Assembly: GCF_027579695.1 (NCBI RefSeq)
Contig: NC_083596.1
Location: forward strand, 15,054,537 to 15,118,536
Length of the DNA stretch: 64,000 nucleotides
Source: Neoarius graeffei
Lineage: Eukaryota; Chordata; Actinopteri; Siluriformes; Ariidae
Direction: 5' to 3'
In this document: piece by piece, positions 38,105-48,083 of the stretch
Numbering within the stretch: position 1 is the stretch's first letter
Layout: every line of letters starts with the position of its first letter
Notes under the pieces: model-generated
Database searches by the model: none
Told to the model about the DNA's origin: nothing
The model's input: only the letters and a program-made list of their open reading frames with translations
Position numbers and translations under genes: made by a program

Positions 38105-41100
38105 CGGGGCCTACCCTCTCTCCCGGACTCCCTGGCCAAGGAATCTACATCCCGGTCTCCATCTCCTGGGGTGAGTCTGTCCACTCTTGTCAAGCTTTGA
38201 TAGACTCAGGGGCGGCTGGGAACTTTATGGATATTCACTTCGCCCAAAGCATCAATATACCTACTGCACCTCTTGAAGTCCCTCTGTCTGTGTCTGCCCT
38301 CGATGGCCAAGCGTTAGGTGATGGAAGAGTCACTCAAGTTACTTCTCCAGTCTTCCTCCAGTCTCAAGGTCACAAGGAAGAAATATCCCTGCACCTGATT
38401 CCTTCACCTGAGTTCCCAGTTATTCTAGGCCTTCCTTGGCTTACTCGCCACAACCCTCGCATAGACTGGGTAACAAGCCAGGTTGTGGAATGGGGCCCTG
38501 CATGCCATGCCTCTTGTCTGCTCTCTAGCTCTCCTGTGTCTCCTGCCGAGCCCCCTGATCTCACCGAGTTATCTCAAGTTCCCACAGAGTACTGGGATCT
38601 CAAGGAGGTATTCAGCAAGAGCAGGGCCGCCGTTCTTCCTCCGCACCGGGCCTACGACTGTGCCATCGACTTGCTCCCTGGGACTACCCCTCCTCGTGGC
38701 AGACTGTTTTCACTCTCTCAGCCAGAACGCAAGGCCATGGAGGAATACCTCAAAGATGCCCTGGTCTCTGGGTTTATTCGACCCTCCACTTCACCTGCTG
38801 GAGCCGGCTTCTTCTTTGTCGGCAAGAAGGATGGGGGGCTCCGACCATGTATTGATTACAGGGGCCTGAATAAGATCACTGTGCGCAACCGATATCCCCT
38901 TCCGCTGATGTCCACAGCTTTCGACCTGCTCCAAGGCGCCACCGTCTTCACCAAGTTGGACCTACGGAACGCATACCACCTCATCCGTATCCGACAGGGA
39001 GACGAGTGGAAGACTGCCTTTAACACCCCGTCTGGGCACTACGAATACCAGGTGATGCCCTTCGGACTCACCAACGCACCAGCTGTTTTTCAGGCCCTAA
39101 TCAACGACGTCTTAAGGGACATGATTAACCTATATGTTTTTGTCTACCTCGACGACATCCTTATCTTTTCCAAGACCGTGCAGGAGCACCGCCACCATGT
39201 CCGCCAGGTTCTCCAGAGGCTGCTACAGAACAATCTGTTCGCCAAGGCCCAGAAATGCGAATTTCATGTTCCCGAGGTCTCCTTTCTGGGATTTATTGTA
39301 CGGACAGGCCAACTCCAAATGGACCCTGCCAAGACCCTGGCCGTCCGGGATTGGCCTACTCCCAAGTCCGTTAAGGAGGTTCAGCGGTTCTTAGGATTCG
39401 CTAACTTCTACCGCAAGTTCATCAGGAACTTCAGTTCTGTGGCAGCACCCATGTCAGACCTCACCAAAGGGACAGGTGGATCTTATGGCTGGTCTCCTCA
39501 GGCAGAAAAGGCGTTCAAAGACCTCAAGGACCGCTTCTGCACGGCACCCATTCTGGTTCTCCCGGACACCTCCCAACCATTCATCGTGGAGGTGGACGCC
39601 TCGGACAGTGGTGTCGGCGCGGTGCTCTCTCAACGTTCGGAAGGAAAGCTGCACCCCTGCGCTTACTTCTCCCACCGCCTGAGTCCTGCTGAGTCCCGGT
39701 ACGATGTGGGGGATCGAGAACTGCTAGCGGTCAAACTGGCCCTTGAGGAGTGGAGGCACTGGCTGGAGGGAGCACAACATCCATTCCTGGTTTGGACTGA
39801 CCACAAGAACCTGGAGTACCTCCAGCAAGCCAAGAGACTGAACCCTCGACAGGCTAGGTGGGCCCTGTTTTTCAGTCGGTTTGACTTCACCCTCTCATAC
39901 CGCCCCGGCTCCAAGAACACCAAACCTGATGCACTGTCCAGACTGTTCTCTGCCACTAACAGGGAGAATGAAGTCGGGCCTATTATCCCTGTGTCCCGGA
40001 TTGTGGCCCCTGTCCGCTGGGGTATTGAGGAGGCTGTCCGACGAGCCCAACGCCAGGACCCCGGTCCTGGGACGGGGCCACCAGGCCTCTTGTACGTCCC
40101 ACATCAAGCCCGGGCCAAGGTTCTCCAGTGGGGTCACTCTTCCCCTCTCACCGCCCACCCGGGAGCTCGGAGGACCCTGGACTTCCTGAAAAGACGCTTC
40201 TGGTGGCCTAACATGGAGAAGGAAGTAAGGTCATTTGTCCTGTCCTGTGAGGTTTGCACCAGAACCAAGAACCCACGACAGCGTCCCCAGGGTCTCCTGC
40301 ATCCTCTGACCATTCCCCGGCGTCCCTGGTCCCACGTGGCAGTCGACTTTATCACGGGTCTCCCTGAGTCACAAGGTAACACGGTCATTTTGGTCTTAGT
40401 TGACAGATTCTCCAAGGCCTGCCGCTTCATACCACTGTGCAAACTCCCCTCTGCTCTTGAAACTGCGAAACTTTTGTTTAATCATGTCTTCCGAGTCTTT
40501 GGTCTTCCACAGGACATCGTCTCAGACCGAGGGCCCCAGTTCTCCTCCCGAGTGTGGCACGGGTTCTGCAAGGTCATCGGAGCCACTGCCAGCCTCTCCT
40601 CTGGGTTTCACCCACAGTCCAATGGTCAGACGGAGAGGCTCAACCAGGACCTGGAAACCACCCTGCGAGGCCTGGCTATGGATAACCCGACATCGTGGAG
40701 CACCTGGCTGCCATGGGCGGAGTACGCCCACAACACCCTGCAGTCATCGGCCACCAAGCTGTCGCCATTCCAGTGCCAATTCGGGTTCCAGCCACCTCTG
40801 TTCCCGGACCAGGAGGAGGACGCGGGGGTGCCCTCGGTCAACCAATATGTGAGACGGTGTCGCAAGACCTGGAGCAAGGTCAGGAAGACCCTCATACAGA
40901 CCTCCAGAACCAACCAGACTCAGGCCAACCGCCATAGAAGACCTGCACACGCTTTCCGCCCTGGGCAGCGTGTTTGGCTGTCCACTAAGGACCTTCCACT
41001 GCGGGTGGAGAACCGCAAGCTTGCTCCTCGCTACATTGGCCCCTTCAAGGTGGTGCGCAGGGTGAACCCTGTCTCCTACCGGCTCCAGTTGCCCCGGACT

Positions 41101-41403
41101 CTGAGGATCAACCCCACTTTCCATGTTTCCCTGTTACGGCCCGTACTGACGTCTACGTATGCCCCTGCCCCTAGGAACCCCCCACCCCCCCGCATCTTCC
41201 AGGGGCAGACTGTGTTCACTGTGAATCGCCTGCTTGACTCCCGCCGGGTCCGCGGCGGGTTGCAATATCTGGTGGACTGGGAGGGCTATGGTCCTGAGGA
41301 GCGCTGCTGGGTTCCTGCTCGGGATGTCCTTGATAAAGAACTATGTCGGGACTTCCATTCGGCCCATCCGGATCGCCCTGGGAACGTCAGGAGACGCTCC
41401 TAG
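38008..41403 (+). CDS. Ty3/gypsy Pol with chromodomain
   Basis: Open for 1131 residues from the first ATG; the natural product probably begins by frameshift from gag. Domains in order: aspartic protease (ALIDSGA, Asp66); reverse transcriptase with the YLDD motif near residue 380; RNase H (DASDSGVGA near 528); zinc-binding HHCC integrase head (about 714-752, [18 protein letters not shown]); DDE integrase core with Asp in AVDFITG (about 778), Asp in SDRGPQF (about 839) and Glu in GQTERLNQ (about 876); C-terminal chromodomain ([17 protein letters not shown], about 1088-1115). Gag-before-integrase-last order fits Ty3/gypsy chromoviruses. No stop or shift is seen inside, so the copy may still be competent; expression is unknown. 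Confidence 0.95.
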   Translation: MLHLLWQAWSLPSIMSRTLGKRTAPSSRGRVVTGPTLSPGLPGQGIYIPVSISWGESVHSCQALIDSGAAGNFMDIHFAQSINIPTAPLEVPLSVSALDGQALGDGRVTQVTSPVFLQSQGHKEEISLHLIPSPEFPVILGLPWLTRHNPRIDWVTSQVVEWGPACHASCLLSSSPVSPAEPPDLTELSQVPTEYWDLKEVFSKSRAAVLPPHRAYDCAIDLLPGTTPPRGRLFSLSQPERKAMEEYLKDALVSGFIRPSTSPAGAGFFFVGKKDGGLRPCIDYRGLNKITVRNRYPLPLMSTAFDLLQGATVFTKLDLRNAYHLIRIRQGDEWKTAFNTPSGHYEYQVMPFGLTNAPAVFQALINDVLRDMINLYVFVYLDDILIFSKTVQEHRHHVRQVLQRLLQNNLFAKAQKCEFHVPEVSFLGFIVRTGQLQMDPAKTLAVRDWPTPKSVKEVQRFLGFANFYRKFIRNFSSVAAPMSDLTKGTGGSYGWSPQAEKAFKDLKDRFCTAPILVLPDTSQPFIVEVDASDSGVGAVLSQRSEGKLHPCAYFSHRLSPAESRYDVGDRELLAVKLALEEWRHWLEGAQHPFLVWTDHKNLEYLQQAKRLNPRQARWALFFSRFDFTLSYRPGSKNTKPDALSRLFSATNRENEVGPIIPVSRIVAPVRWGIEEAVRRAQRQDPGPGTGPPGLLYVPHQARAKVLQWGHSSPLTAHPGARRTLDFLKRRFWWPNMEKEVRSFVLSCEVCTRTKNPRQRPQGLLHPLTIPRRPWSHVAVDFITGLPESQGNTVILVLVDRFSKACRFIPLCKLPSALETAKLLFNHVFRVFGLPQDIVSDRGPQFSSRVWHGFCKVIGATASLSSGFHPQSNGQTERLNQDLETTLRGLAMDNPTSWSTWLPWAEYAHNTLQSSATKLSPFQCQFGFQPPLFPDQEEDAGVPSVNQYVRRCRKTWSKVRKTLIQTSRTNQTQANRHRRPAHAFRPGQRVWLSTKDLPLRVENRKLAPRYIGPFKVVRRVNPVSYRLQLPRTLRINPTFHVSLLRPVLTSTYAPAPRNPPPPRIFQGQTVFTVNRLLDSRRVRGGLQYLVDWEGYGPEERCWVPARDVLDKELCRDFHSAHPDRPGNVRRRS

Positions 41404-41415
41404 AGGGGGGGGTCC

Positions 41416-41893
41416 TGTTAGGACTAGGACTGTTTTGGCCTCTAGAGGCCGCTGTTATTTCCTTTTCATGTCGTGTTTATTTTGGCCTCTAGAGGCCGCC
41501 ACTGTTCCTGTGTCTTGTGTTTGTGTTAATTGCCTAATTATCTTCACCTGTGTCCTTAATTAGTTTGTCTATTTATACCCCTGAGTTCAGTCCTCTTGTC
41601 ACGGAGTCTTTGTGCTGTTATGTTTATCTCCAGTTTCCTTTGTACTGTGTTTTTTGATCTTCTTAGCTTTTGAATTTTTGCACTTTGCTTTTCTTTTGGA
41701 TTATACTCTTTGGGTTTTTTTTGTCTTTTGTTTTGCCCTGTATATAGTGTATATAGTTTAAATAAACCTTTTGATTCTTTTTCTACTTCCGCCTCACGCC
41801 TCTGCATTTGAGTCATCCCCCTGGTGGCCTAGTGGGGGTTTGCTGGATTATCACACCAACGAACCAGGTTCGAATCCCAGCAAAACCCTAACA
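41416..41893 (+). repeat. 3' LTR
   Basis: 478 bp, no difference from the 5' LTR found by eye, preceded by a polypurine tract. The last 75 bases hold A-box-like TGGCCTAGTGG and B-box GGTTCGAATCC. Confidence 0.9.
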
Positions 41894-42581
41894 GTTGTTC
41901 AGTGTTTGCCTGATGGTGGACTCATTAACATTAGCCAATTTGAGCAAGGCCTTCAATTGCTTAGAAGTTACCCTGGGGTCCTTTGTGGCCTTTCTGACTA
42001 TTATATGCCTCGCTCTTGGAGTGATCTTTGTTGGTCGACCACTCCTGGGGAGGGTAACAGTGGTATTGAATTTCCTCCATTTGTACACAATCTGTCTGAC
42101 TGTGGATTGGTGGAGTCCAAATTCTTGAGAGATGGTTTTGTAACCTTTTCCAGCCTGATGAGCATCAACAACGCTTTTTCTGAGGTCCTCAGAAATCTCC
42201 TTTGTTTGTGCCATGATACACTTCCACAAACATGTGTTGTGAAGATCAGACTTTGATAGATCCCTGTTCTTTAAATAAAACAGGGTGCCCAATCACACCT
42301 GATTGTCATCCCATTGATTGAAAACACCTGACTCTCATTTCACCTTCAAATTAACTGCTAATCCTAGAGGTTCACATACTTTTGCCACTCACAGATATGT
42401 AATATTGGATCATTTTCCTCAATAAATAAATAACCAAGTATAATATTTTTGTCTCATTTGTTTAACTGGGTTCTCTTCATCTATTTTTAGGACTTGTGTG
42501 AAAATCTGATGATGTTTTAGGTCATATTTATTCAGAAATACAGAAAATTCTAAAGGGTTCACAAACTTTCAAGCACCACTG

Positions 42582-42664
42582 TGTGTATATGTGTGTGTGT
42601 GTGTGTGTACACACACATATATACATACACACACACACACATACACACATATATATGTGTGTGT

Positions 42665-42692
<28 letters not shown>
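42582..42692. repeat. TG/CA/AT microsatellite cluster
   Basis: Alternating (TG)n, (AC)n and (AT)n runs between the Tc1 end and the foldback element. Confidence 0.9.
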
Positions 42693-42696
<4 letters not shown>

Positions 42697-42698
<2 letters not shown>

Positions 42699-43422
42699 GC
42701 CGTTCAGGAAATTAATCTTTGAATATATGGAATGAAACTCTGAATGTATGGAATGAAACTTTGAATATATTGAATGAATCCCTGAATATATTGAATGAAA
42801 CTTTGTATTCTGCCCCCGCTCCCACAGCTCGGCAGACAGACAACAGGTCCCAAGAAAAACTCTGACTCAGAGGAGAGTGTTAGAGTATATTGAGAAACGC
42901 TGTAAAACTCGACAAACAAAATTTACAAATTAGTTTTATATACAGAAAATACCGTTATACAAATATGATCCACGAGGGAAATGACTGTCACCGTAGCTTC
43001 GTTGCACATAAAATAAGTAAACACTAATAAAACCACAAACATTCGCCAGAGTGTTCACAATGTCTTTATTGTTTAAAATAGCCGCAACCACATCCCGAGC
43101 AGACTGACTCATTTTGCTGCAGGACGGCGGCAGTGCCTTCATGACGTCAGCCAAGTTTCATTCCATATATTCAGAGTTTCATTCAATATATTCGGGGATT
43201 CATTCAATATATTCAAAGTTTCATTCAATATATTCGGGGATTCATTCAATATATTCAAAGTTTCATTCAATATATTCAAAGTTTCATTCATTCGGGGATT
43301 CATTCAATATATTCAAAGTTTCATTCAACATATTCGGGGATTCATTCCATATATTCAATGTTTCATTCAATATATTCGGGGATTCATTCCATATATTCAA
43401 AGATTAATTTCCTGAACGGCAT
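42697..43422. mobile_element. Foldback DNA element with inverted minisatellite arms
   Basis: The TIR atgccgttcaggaaattaat is present at both ends. Each end continues into about 20-bp tandem units (tttgaatatattgaatgaa on the left, about 5 units; the inverse ttcattcaatatattcaaag on the right, about 13 units). The central 300 bases are unique and hold a minus-strand open stretch (43154-42936) that I do not recognise. No transposase. Flanking duplication not resolved. Confidence 0.8.
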
Positions 43423-43458
43423 GCCATAACACACACACACATATATATATATATATCA

Positions 43459-43808
43459 TTATCTCTAGCCGCTTTATCCTTCTACAGGGTCGCAGGCAAG
43501 CTGGAGCCTATCCCAGCTGACTACGGGCGAAAGGCGGGGTACACCCTGGACAAGTCGCCAGGTCATCACAGGGCTGACACATAGACACAGACAACCATTC
43601 ACACCTACGGTCAATTTAGAGTCACCAGTTAACCTAACCTGCATGTCTTTGGACTGTGGGGGAAACTGGAGCACCCGGAGGAAACCCACGCGGACACGGG
43701 GAGAACATGCAAACTCCACACAGAAGGGCCCTCGCCGGCCCCGGGGCTTGAACCCAGGACCACCTTGCTGTGAGGCGACAGCGCTAACCACTACACCACC
43801 ATGCTGCC
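43459..43808 (-). mobile_element. tRNA-derived SINE
   Basis: Minus orientation, near full length, between AT/CA microsatellites (43430-43456 and 43809-43884). Confidence 0.9.
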
Positions 43809-43809
43809 C

Positions 43810-43856
<47 letters not shown>

Positions 43857-43884
43857 TATATGTGTGTATATGTATGTATACACA

Positions 43885-44412
43885 CACTACCGTTCAAAAG
43901 TTTGGGGTCACTTTGAAATGTCCTTTTTTTTGAAAGAAAAGCGCTGTTCTTTTCAATGAAGATCACTTTAAACTAATCAGAAATCCACTCTATACATTGC
44001 TAATGTGGTAAATGACTATTCTAGCTGCAAATGTCTGGTTTTTGGTGCAATATCTCCATAGGTATATAGAGGCCCATTTCCAGCAACTCTCACTCCAGTG
44101 TTCTAATGGTACAATGTGTTTGCTCATTGCCTCAGAAGGCTAATGGATGATGAGAAAACCCTTGTACAATCATGTTAGCACAGCTGAAAACAGTTGAGCT
44201 CTTTAGAGAAGCTATAAAACTGACCTTCCTTTGAGCAGATTGAGTTTCTGGAGCATCACATTTGTGGGGTCGATTAAATGCTCAAAATGGCCAGAAAAAT
44301 GTCTTGACTATATTTTCTATTCATTTTGCAACTTATGGTGGTAAATAAAAGTGTGACTTTTCATGGAAAACACAAAATTGTCTGGGTGACCCCAAACTTT
44401 TGAACGGTAGTG
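43885..44412. mobile_element. MITE, second copy of the CACTACCGTTC family
   Basis: Same TIRs and interior as 15372-15894, with TA after the right end (44413-44414). The left TA is lost in a CA repeat. The stretch 44415-44730 shows nothing recognisable. Confidence 0.92.
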
Positions 44413-44849
44413 TACATACATACGTGTGTGTGTGAGTGAGCGCGGTAAGGAAACCTATTACGGGGGATATATTCAAGTCACGCTCCAACAACCACACTGC
44501 GTCATTCCGTCACGTGGGCAAGCGTCACGCGGCAGAGCTGAGTAAACATATCCGGACTCTAAAGCCAGGAATCCGGAGAAAATTACACACTGAAATGGGG
44601 CGTTATCGCACACGCCCCGACATACAATAATAGCACTAAGCGCTGTAATTTGTGCCTCGCAGAAAAATATTATATTGTATGCAAACCACACCTAGGCACG
44701 TTAAACAAGCGCAATGAAGTAGCCAGCGCATGCCGGTGTTCTGATAAACGGTCCTACATCCGCGAAGCGTCCTACGGTAGGAGCGGATGTCAGACATGTC
44801 TGTCGAGCAGTCCTACAGTGTGATTCAACTTTAACTTTTAGTCATAGTT

Positions 44850-45540
44850 CGTGGTTTGCAAAAAACATGCTTCTACACTGATACAACGTCCACCAACCCT
44901 GTCAGAATGTAGGATGTGCTGACAATTCAAACGACTCCATCAGAATATGCTTTTACATTCATATGAAACTAGGACGCTCTGACTCTTCAATTGACCCTGT
45001 CAGAATATGTAGAATTAATAGTTTTTTTTTTGTCACTATTCACAAGTACCATTTGCTCTATTAAAATGAGTGTAGGACGTTATTACAATTCAAATGACGC
45101 CGCAGGACGTTCTCACAACTCATATGACCCCGTAAGAATATGCTTCTACATTAATAAATGAATGTAGGATGTTCTGACAATTCAAAAGACCCCATCAGAA
45201 TATGCTTCTACATTAAAATGAGTGTAGGACGTTCTTACAATTCAAATGACGCCGCAGGACGTTCTGACAACTCATATGACCCCGTCAGAATATGCTTCTA
45301 CAGTAAGTAGGACGTTCTGACTATTCAAATGACCATTTTTACAATATATGAATGGGTGTTCTGACATCTGCTTCTACATTAAAGTAGGAGTGTAGGATGT
45401 TCTGACAGTTCAAACGACCTCGTCAGAATATTCTTTTAGTTTAATATATGAATGCAGGACTTTCTGACAACTCAATGACCATCAGAATATGCCTTTACAT
45501 TAACATATGAATGTAGGAAATTTTGACAATTCAGATGACC
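44850..45540. repeat. Minisatellite, about 65-75-bp period
   Basis: Degenerate units built from tgtaggacgttctgacaatt, caaatgaccccgtcagaata and tgcttctacattaa. About ten units, with trailing sequence at 47447-47475 beyond the nested insertion. Confidence 0.8.
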
Positions 45541-45545
45541 CCACC

Positions 45546-47445
45546 CAGGGGCGATTCTAGCATCTGATCTTTGGGGGTGCTTAGCCCCCAGAGCTGACAG
45601 ACGCACGCTTGAACGACAGTGACTACGTTTACATGCACATCCAAATCGAGCTGCTGTCGGTAATCGAGCGGAAGGTCCCAGCAGGGGTGCCAGAGAAATC
45701 CAATCCTACATGCACAGTGTTTAAATCGAGCTATTGTTATGAGGTGCATTGTGCACCCGAGCCACAGGTGGCGCTACACGCCCCATCGTGTTGGTACACT
45801 TCCGGCTGTCGTCATGAAGAAGAGCTATTCAAGAGTATAAACAAAGTGACTGAACTCTCTTGAAGGACTGAACAACCGCAAAGCCGAAAGGAAAATTATT
45901 TTGATGGCAACTTATAATTTTCTTTATTTTCTTAATTAATGACTGTATGTTTCTTTCTCTACCCCACCCTTCCAGTGTTTTGTATAATGTTTGGTTTTTC
46001 AATAAAGAGGAAAAAAAATGACTACAGGCGGAAATTAGCATGCACTGCTATAACCTGGTAGAGACATCTGTCCTGACCACAAGGATAATGTTTAATTTTG
46101 TACACTGTCCCTTTTAAAAATAAAATAAACTCTGAACTCTAAGAAGAGTGTTTGTAGTTTGTATGTACGAACAGAAGTGTTCCTAATAAAGTGGGCGGCT
46201 AAGGTGAAGTGTCATGCCGACCGAGGCTGTTTTTTTTTTTCGACACAATTCACAGCTATGCAACAGCTGTACAGATGTATTTGGTGATACGTAAGTGAGC
46301 TAAATTTTAACAGTGCAAACAATGCCACAAAAAGAAAAGATTCATGCCGTTGTCATGCCGACCGAGGCTGTTGTGTTTCCCTTGTGGTCTTGTCACTTCC
46401 GGAAGGGGCAGTGCTGAAGTAAGTAGCTCGAATACGTAGCTCGATAGGGTATACATGCACTAAGTAGCTCGGTAGAAATCGCATAATCTAGGTCGTGTAG
46501 CTCGATTCCAAGAAATCAAGTTCGGTTCAGTTTCAGCCGAATTAAGGTGTATACATGGCATTTTGAACTTCGATTTCAGTCGAGCAATGGCAGAAATTCG
46601 ATTCTCTCTATGTGCATGTAAACGCACTGAGTGTTTCCACGTTTATTCCGCATTTAGACTTGACTAGACTAGACTAGACAAGACTAGACTTATGCAATGT
46701 TTTAACAGAAGCTGACCCAATAAACTATGATATCTACACATTTACAACCACTGACACAAATATTTACGTTATATTTTTAACTAAACAAGACCTACTACTG
46801 CATTTGTAATGTTGAAGCTATTCATTTTGAACAGTGGTAATTGTTAATTAATGTGTTATTGTGTAATAATAGTGTGTATTATTATGATTTTACATTAGTT
46901 TACATTAGTAAATGCTATGTTACATTAAATAAAATTGACTAACACACGGTGGTCTAGCACCATAGCACTTGTACAGCTCTGCACAAAAGTATCTCGATAT
47001 GGATGATAAATGTCGTTTTTATCATTCTGTTCATAGACCAGGGAACATCAATATTGCATTATGCATATTATTGTGTTGTGTTTAACAATTGTAACTCCAG
47101 TCCGTACCTTCACATCTCGCTATGCCAGTAATACTCAGGTGCTACTTCGAGTTCCTCATCGGTGTGGAATCCAGTTAAAAAAACCACCATGTCGTAGCAA
47201 GCACTCGCGCAGACAGGCAGCTCAATCAGAGGGGACGCAAGGAGGAGAGGGATTTTACTGCTCATAGAGCTATCACGTAACAGGTGAATTCAAGAACACA
47301 CACACGCCCGCACACACATTCATGGGCACTTATTTCTGAAAATTACGTCCAAAAGCAGTGTTTTTGAGGGTGCTGAGCTAGGGGGTGCTGAGCTCGTTTT
47401 TGGGGGTGCTTGAGCACCCCCAAAAATAGGCTAAACACGCCTCTG
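45546..47445. mobile_element. Nested DNA element, CAGRGGCG ends
   Basis: The left end caggggcgattctag...tttgggggtgctta and right end tgggggtgct...aaacacgcctctg are imperfect inverted repeats. A clean target duplication is not visible because the flank is repetitive. A hAT origin is a guess from the CAG/CTG ends. Confidence 0.45.
45617..46629. mobile_element. Inner DNA element, CAGTG...TTTACATGCACAT ends
   Basis: cagtg(acta)cgtttacatgcaca and inverse tgtgcatgtaaacgcactg, with aatcga/tcgatt motifs repeated inward from both ends. No transposase; no clean target duplication. The stretch 46630-47400 holds nothing I recognise. Confidence 0.55.
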
Positions 47446-47930
47446 GGATAATCCCCACCAGAATATACTACACTCGCTGTAAAAAAAGAATAAGTTAAGC
47501 TTACTTGAAAAAAAGGTGGAAACTCGTTGCCTCAAATAGATGAAGTAATATAACTTGTTCTCTTTCAAGTTATCTTTACTTTACGTTTGATCAGACAGGT
47601 CAGAAGTTGAAGCGCTTTGGTGGAAGATCGTGAAGGGGGGATATTTCAGATGTATTGCAAGACTCACGCAATGGTTAGAAATCAGCATTATGTTAGATTA
47701 AGTAATAAAGATTGAATGCACGCCGTTAATCTGCACCGTTTATAGCACAGCTGATGTAGGACAAAAATCTGTTCAAATGCCAAGAAATGACGTTTTGTGC
47801 TCTGCGCATGCGCAGTGGGGCTTTGTAGGACGCATTGACGTGTAGGTCAGTTTATCAGAACACCGGCACGCCAGGAGGTTTATTTTAGCAAACACCTTTT
47901 GAGTATAAAAGCAGCTGTGTATCGATATTC

Positions 47931-47983
47931 TTGCTGCACCTGATGAGACTGCAAGTCGCTCGAAACAGGCTTGTCGTGCGCAA
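47931..47983 (+). ncRNA. Hammerhead-ribozyme-like motif, possible Penelope-like element remnant
   Basis: Core CTGATGA (47940-47946) and GAAA (47962-47965) are present. Stem I: TTGC and GCAC (47931-47939, one bulged T) pair with GTGC and GCAA (47976-47983). Stem III: ACA (47965-47967) with TGT (47972-47974), loop GGCT. The base at the cleavage position is C47975. Stem II (47947-47961) is imperfect, so activity is doubtful. A TATAAAA (47903-47909) lies just upstream. Penelope-like retroelements are known to carry hammerheads of this short-stem-III type. Confidence 0.5.
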
Positions 47984-48031
47984 TAAAATTATGCGTACAA
48001 ATTGAAGCATTTTCTCTTTATTTCGTTGTGC

Positions 48032-48064
<33 letters not shown>

Positions 48065-48083
48065 GGTCATTTTTCCCAAATGT

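Larger units (their letters stand above)
36612..41893 (+). mobile_element. Ty3/gypsy chromodomain LTR retrotransposon, apparently full length
   Basis: 5282 bp with two 478-bp LTRs (36612-37089, 41416-41893) that start TGTTAGG and end CCTAACA. The target duplication is GTTGT (36607-36611 and 41894-41898). A polypurine tract (agagggggggg, 41402-41412) precedes the 3' LTR. The LTRs look identical by eye, so insertion was recent. gag and pol are both open. The chromodomain and self-priming signals point to the Tf1/sushi branch. Confidence 0.95.
36158..42217 (-). pseudogene. Tc1-like transposase, interrupted by the Ty3/gypsy insertion
   Basis: The N-terminal part (minus strand, about 42217-41894) has [15 protein letters not shown], the helix-turn-helix region and GRPTKIT. 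It includes the VYKWRKFNT stretch missing from the 2.4-kb copy. The catalytic part (36520-36158) has WMDET in place of WTDET and QQDDNHKHT in place of QDNDPKHT. Broken by the insertion and by further mutations. Confidence 0.85.
35653..42581 (-). mobile_element. Tc1/mariner transposon, split by an LTR retrotransposon
   Basis: Same family as 1835-3413. The left end cagtggtgcttgaaag is preceded by TA (35651-35652); the right end ...caagcaccactg ends at 42581. The Ty3/gypsy element 36612-41893 sits inside with a 5-bp duplication. The left arm also has a small internal duplication (cttgtgtgcttaaggt / cttgtgtgcttatggt). Confidence 0.93.
44731..47868. mobile_element. Large TIR element enclosing a minisatellite and nested elements
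   Basis: The terminal inverted repeats tgccggtgttctgataaac (44731) and gtttatcagaacaccggca (ending 47868) differ by at most one base over 19 and continue into related ggtcctacat/atgtaggtc-type sequence. The interior has a minisatellite (44850-45540, resuming at 47447), plus two further elements inserted in it. No transposase found; target duplication unclear. Confidence 0.65.

Noticed and set aside
39663-41124. Several 70-130-codon frames overlapping pol on both strands
   Set aside because: Shadows of the GC-rich pol gene.
43114-43407. 97-codon frame with FHSIYSK repeats
   Set aside because: Direct translation of the minisatellite arm of the foldback element.
44850-45540. CRISPR-like array of repeats and spacers
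   Set aside because: Units are contiguous and degenerate with no unique spacers, and the genome is eukaryotic; a minisatellite explains it.
47061-47267. 68-codon frame starting MHIIVLCL
   Set aside because: No homology, inside a nested repeat, no splice or promoter context.
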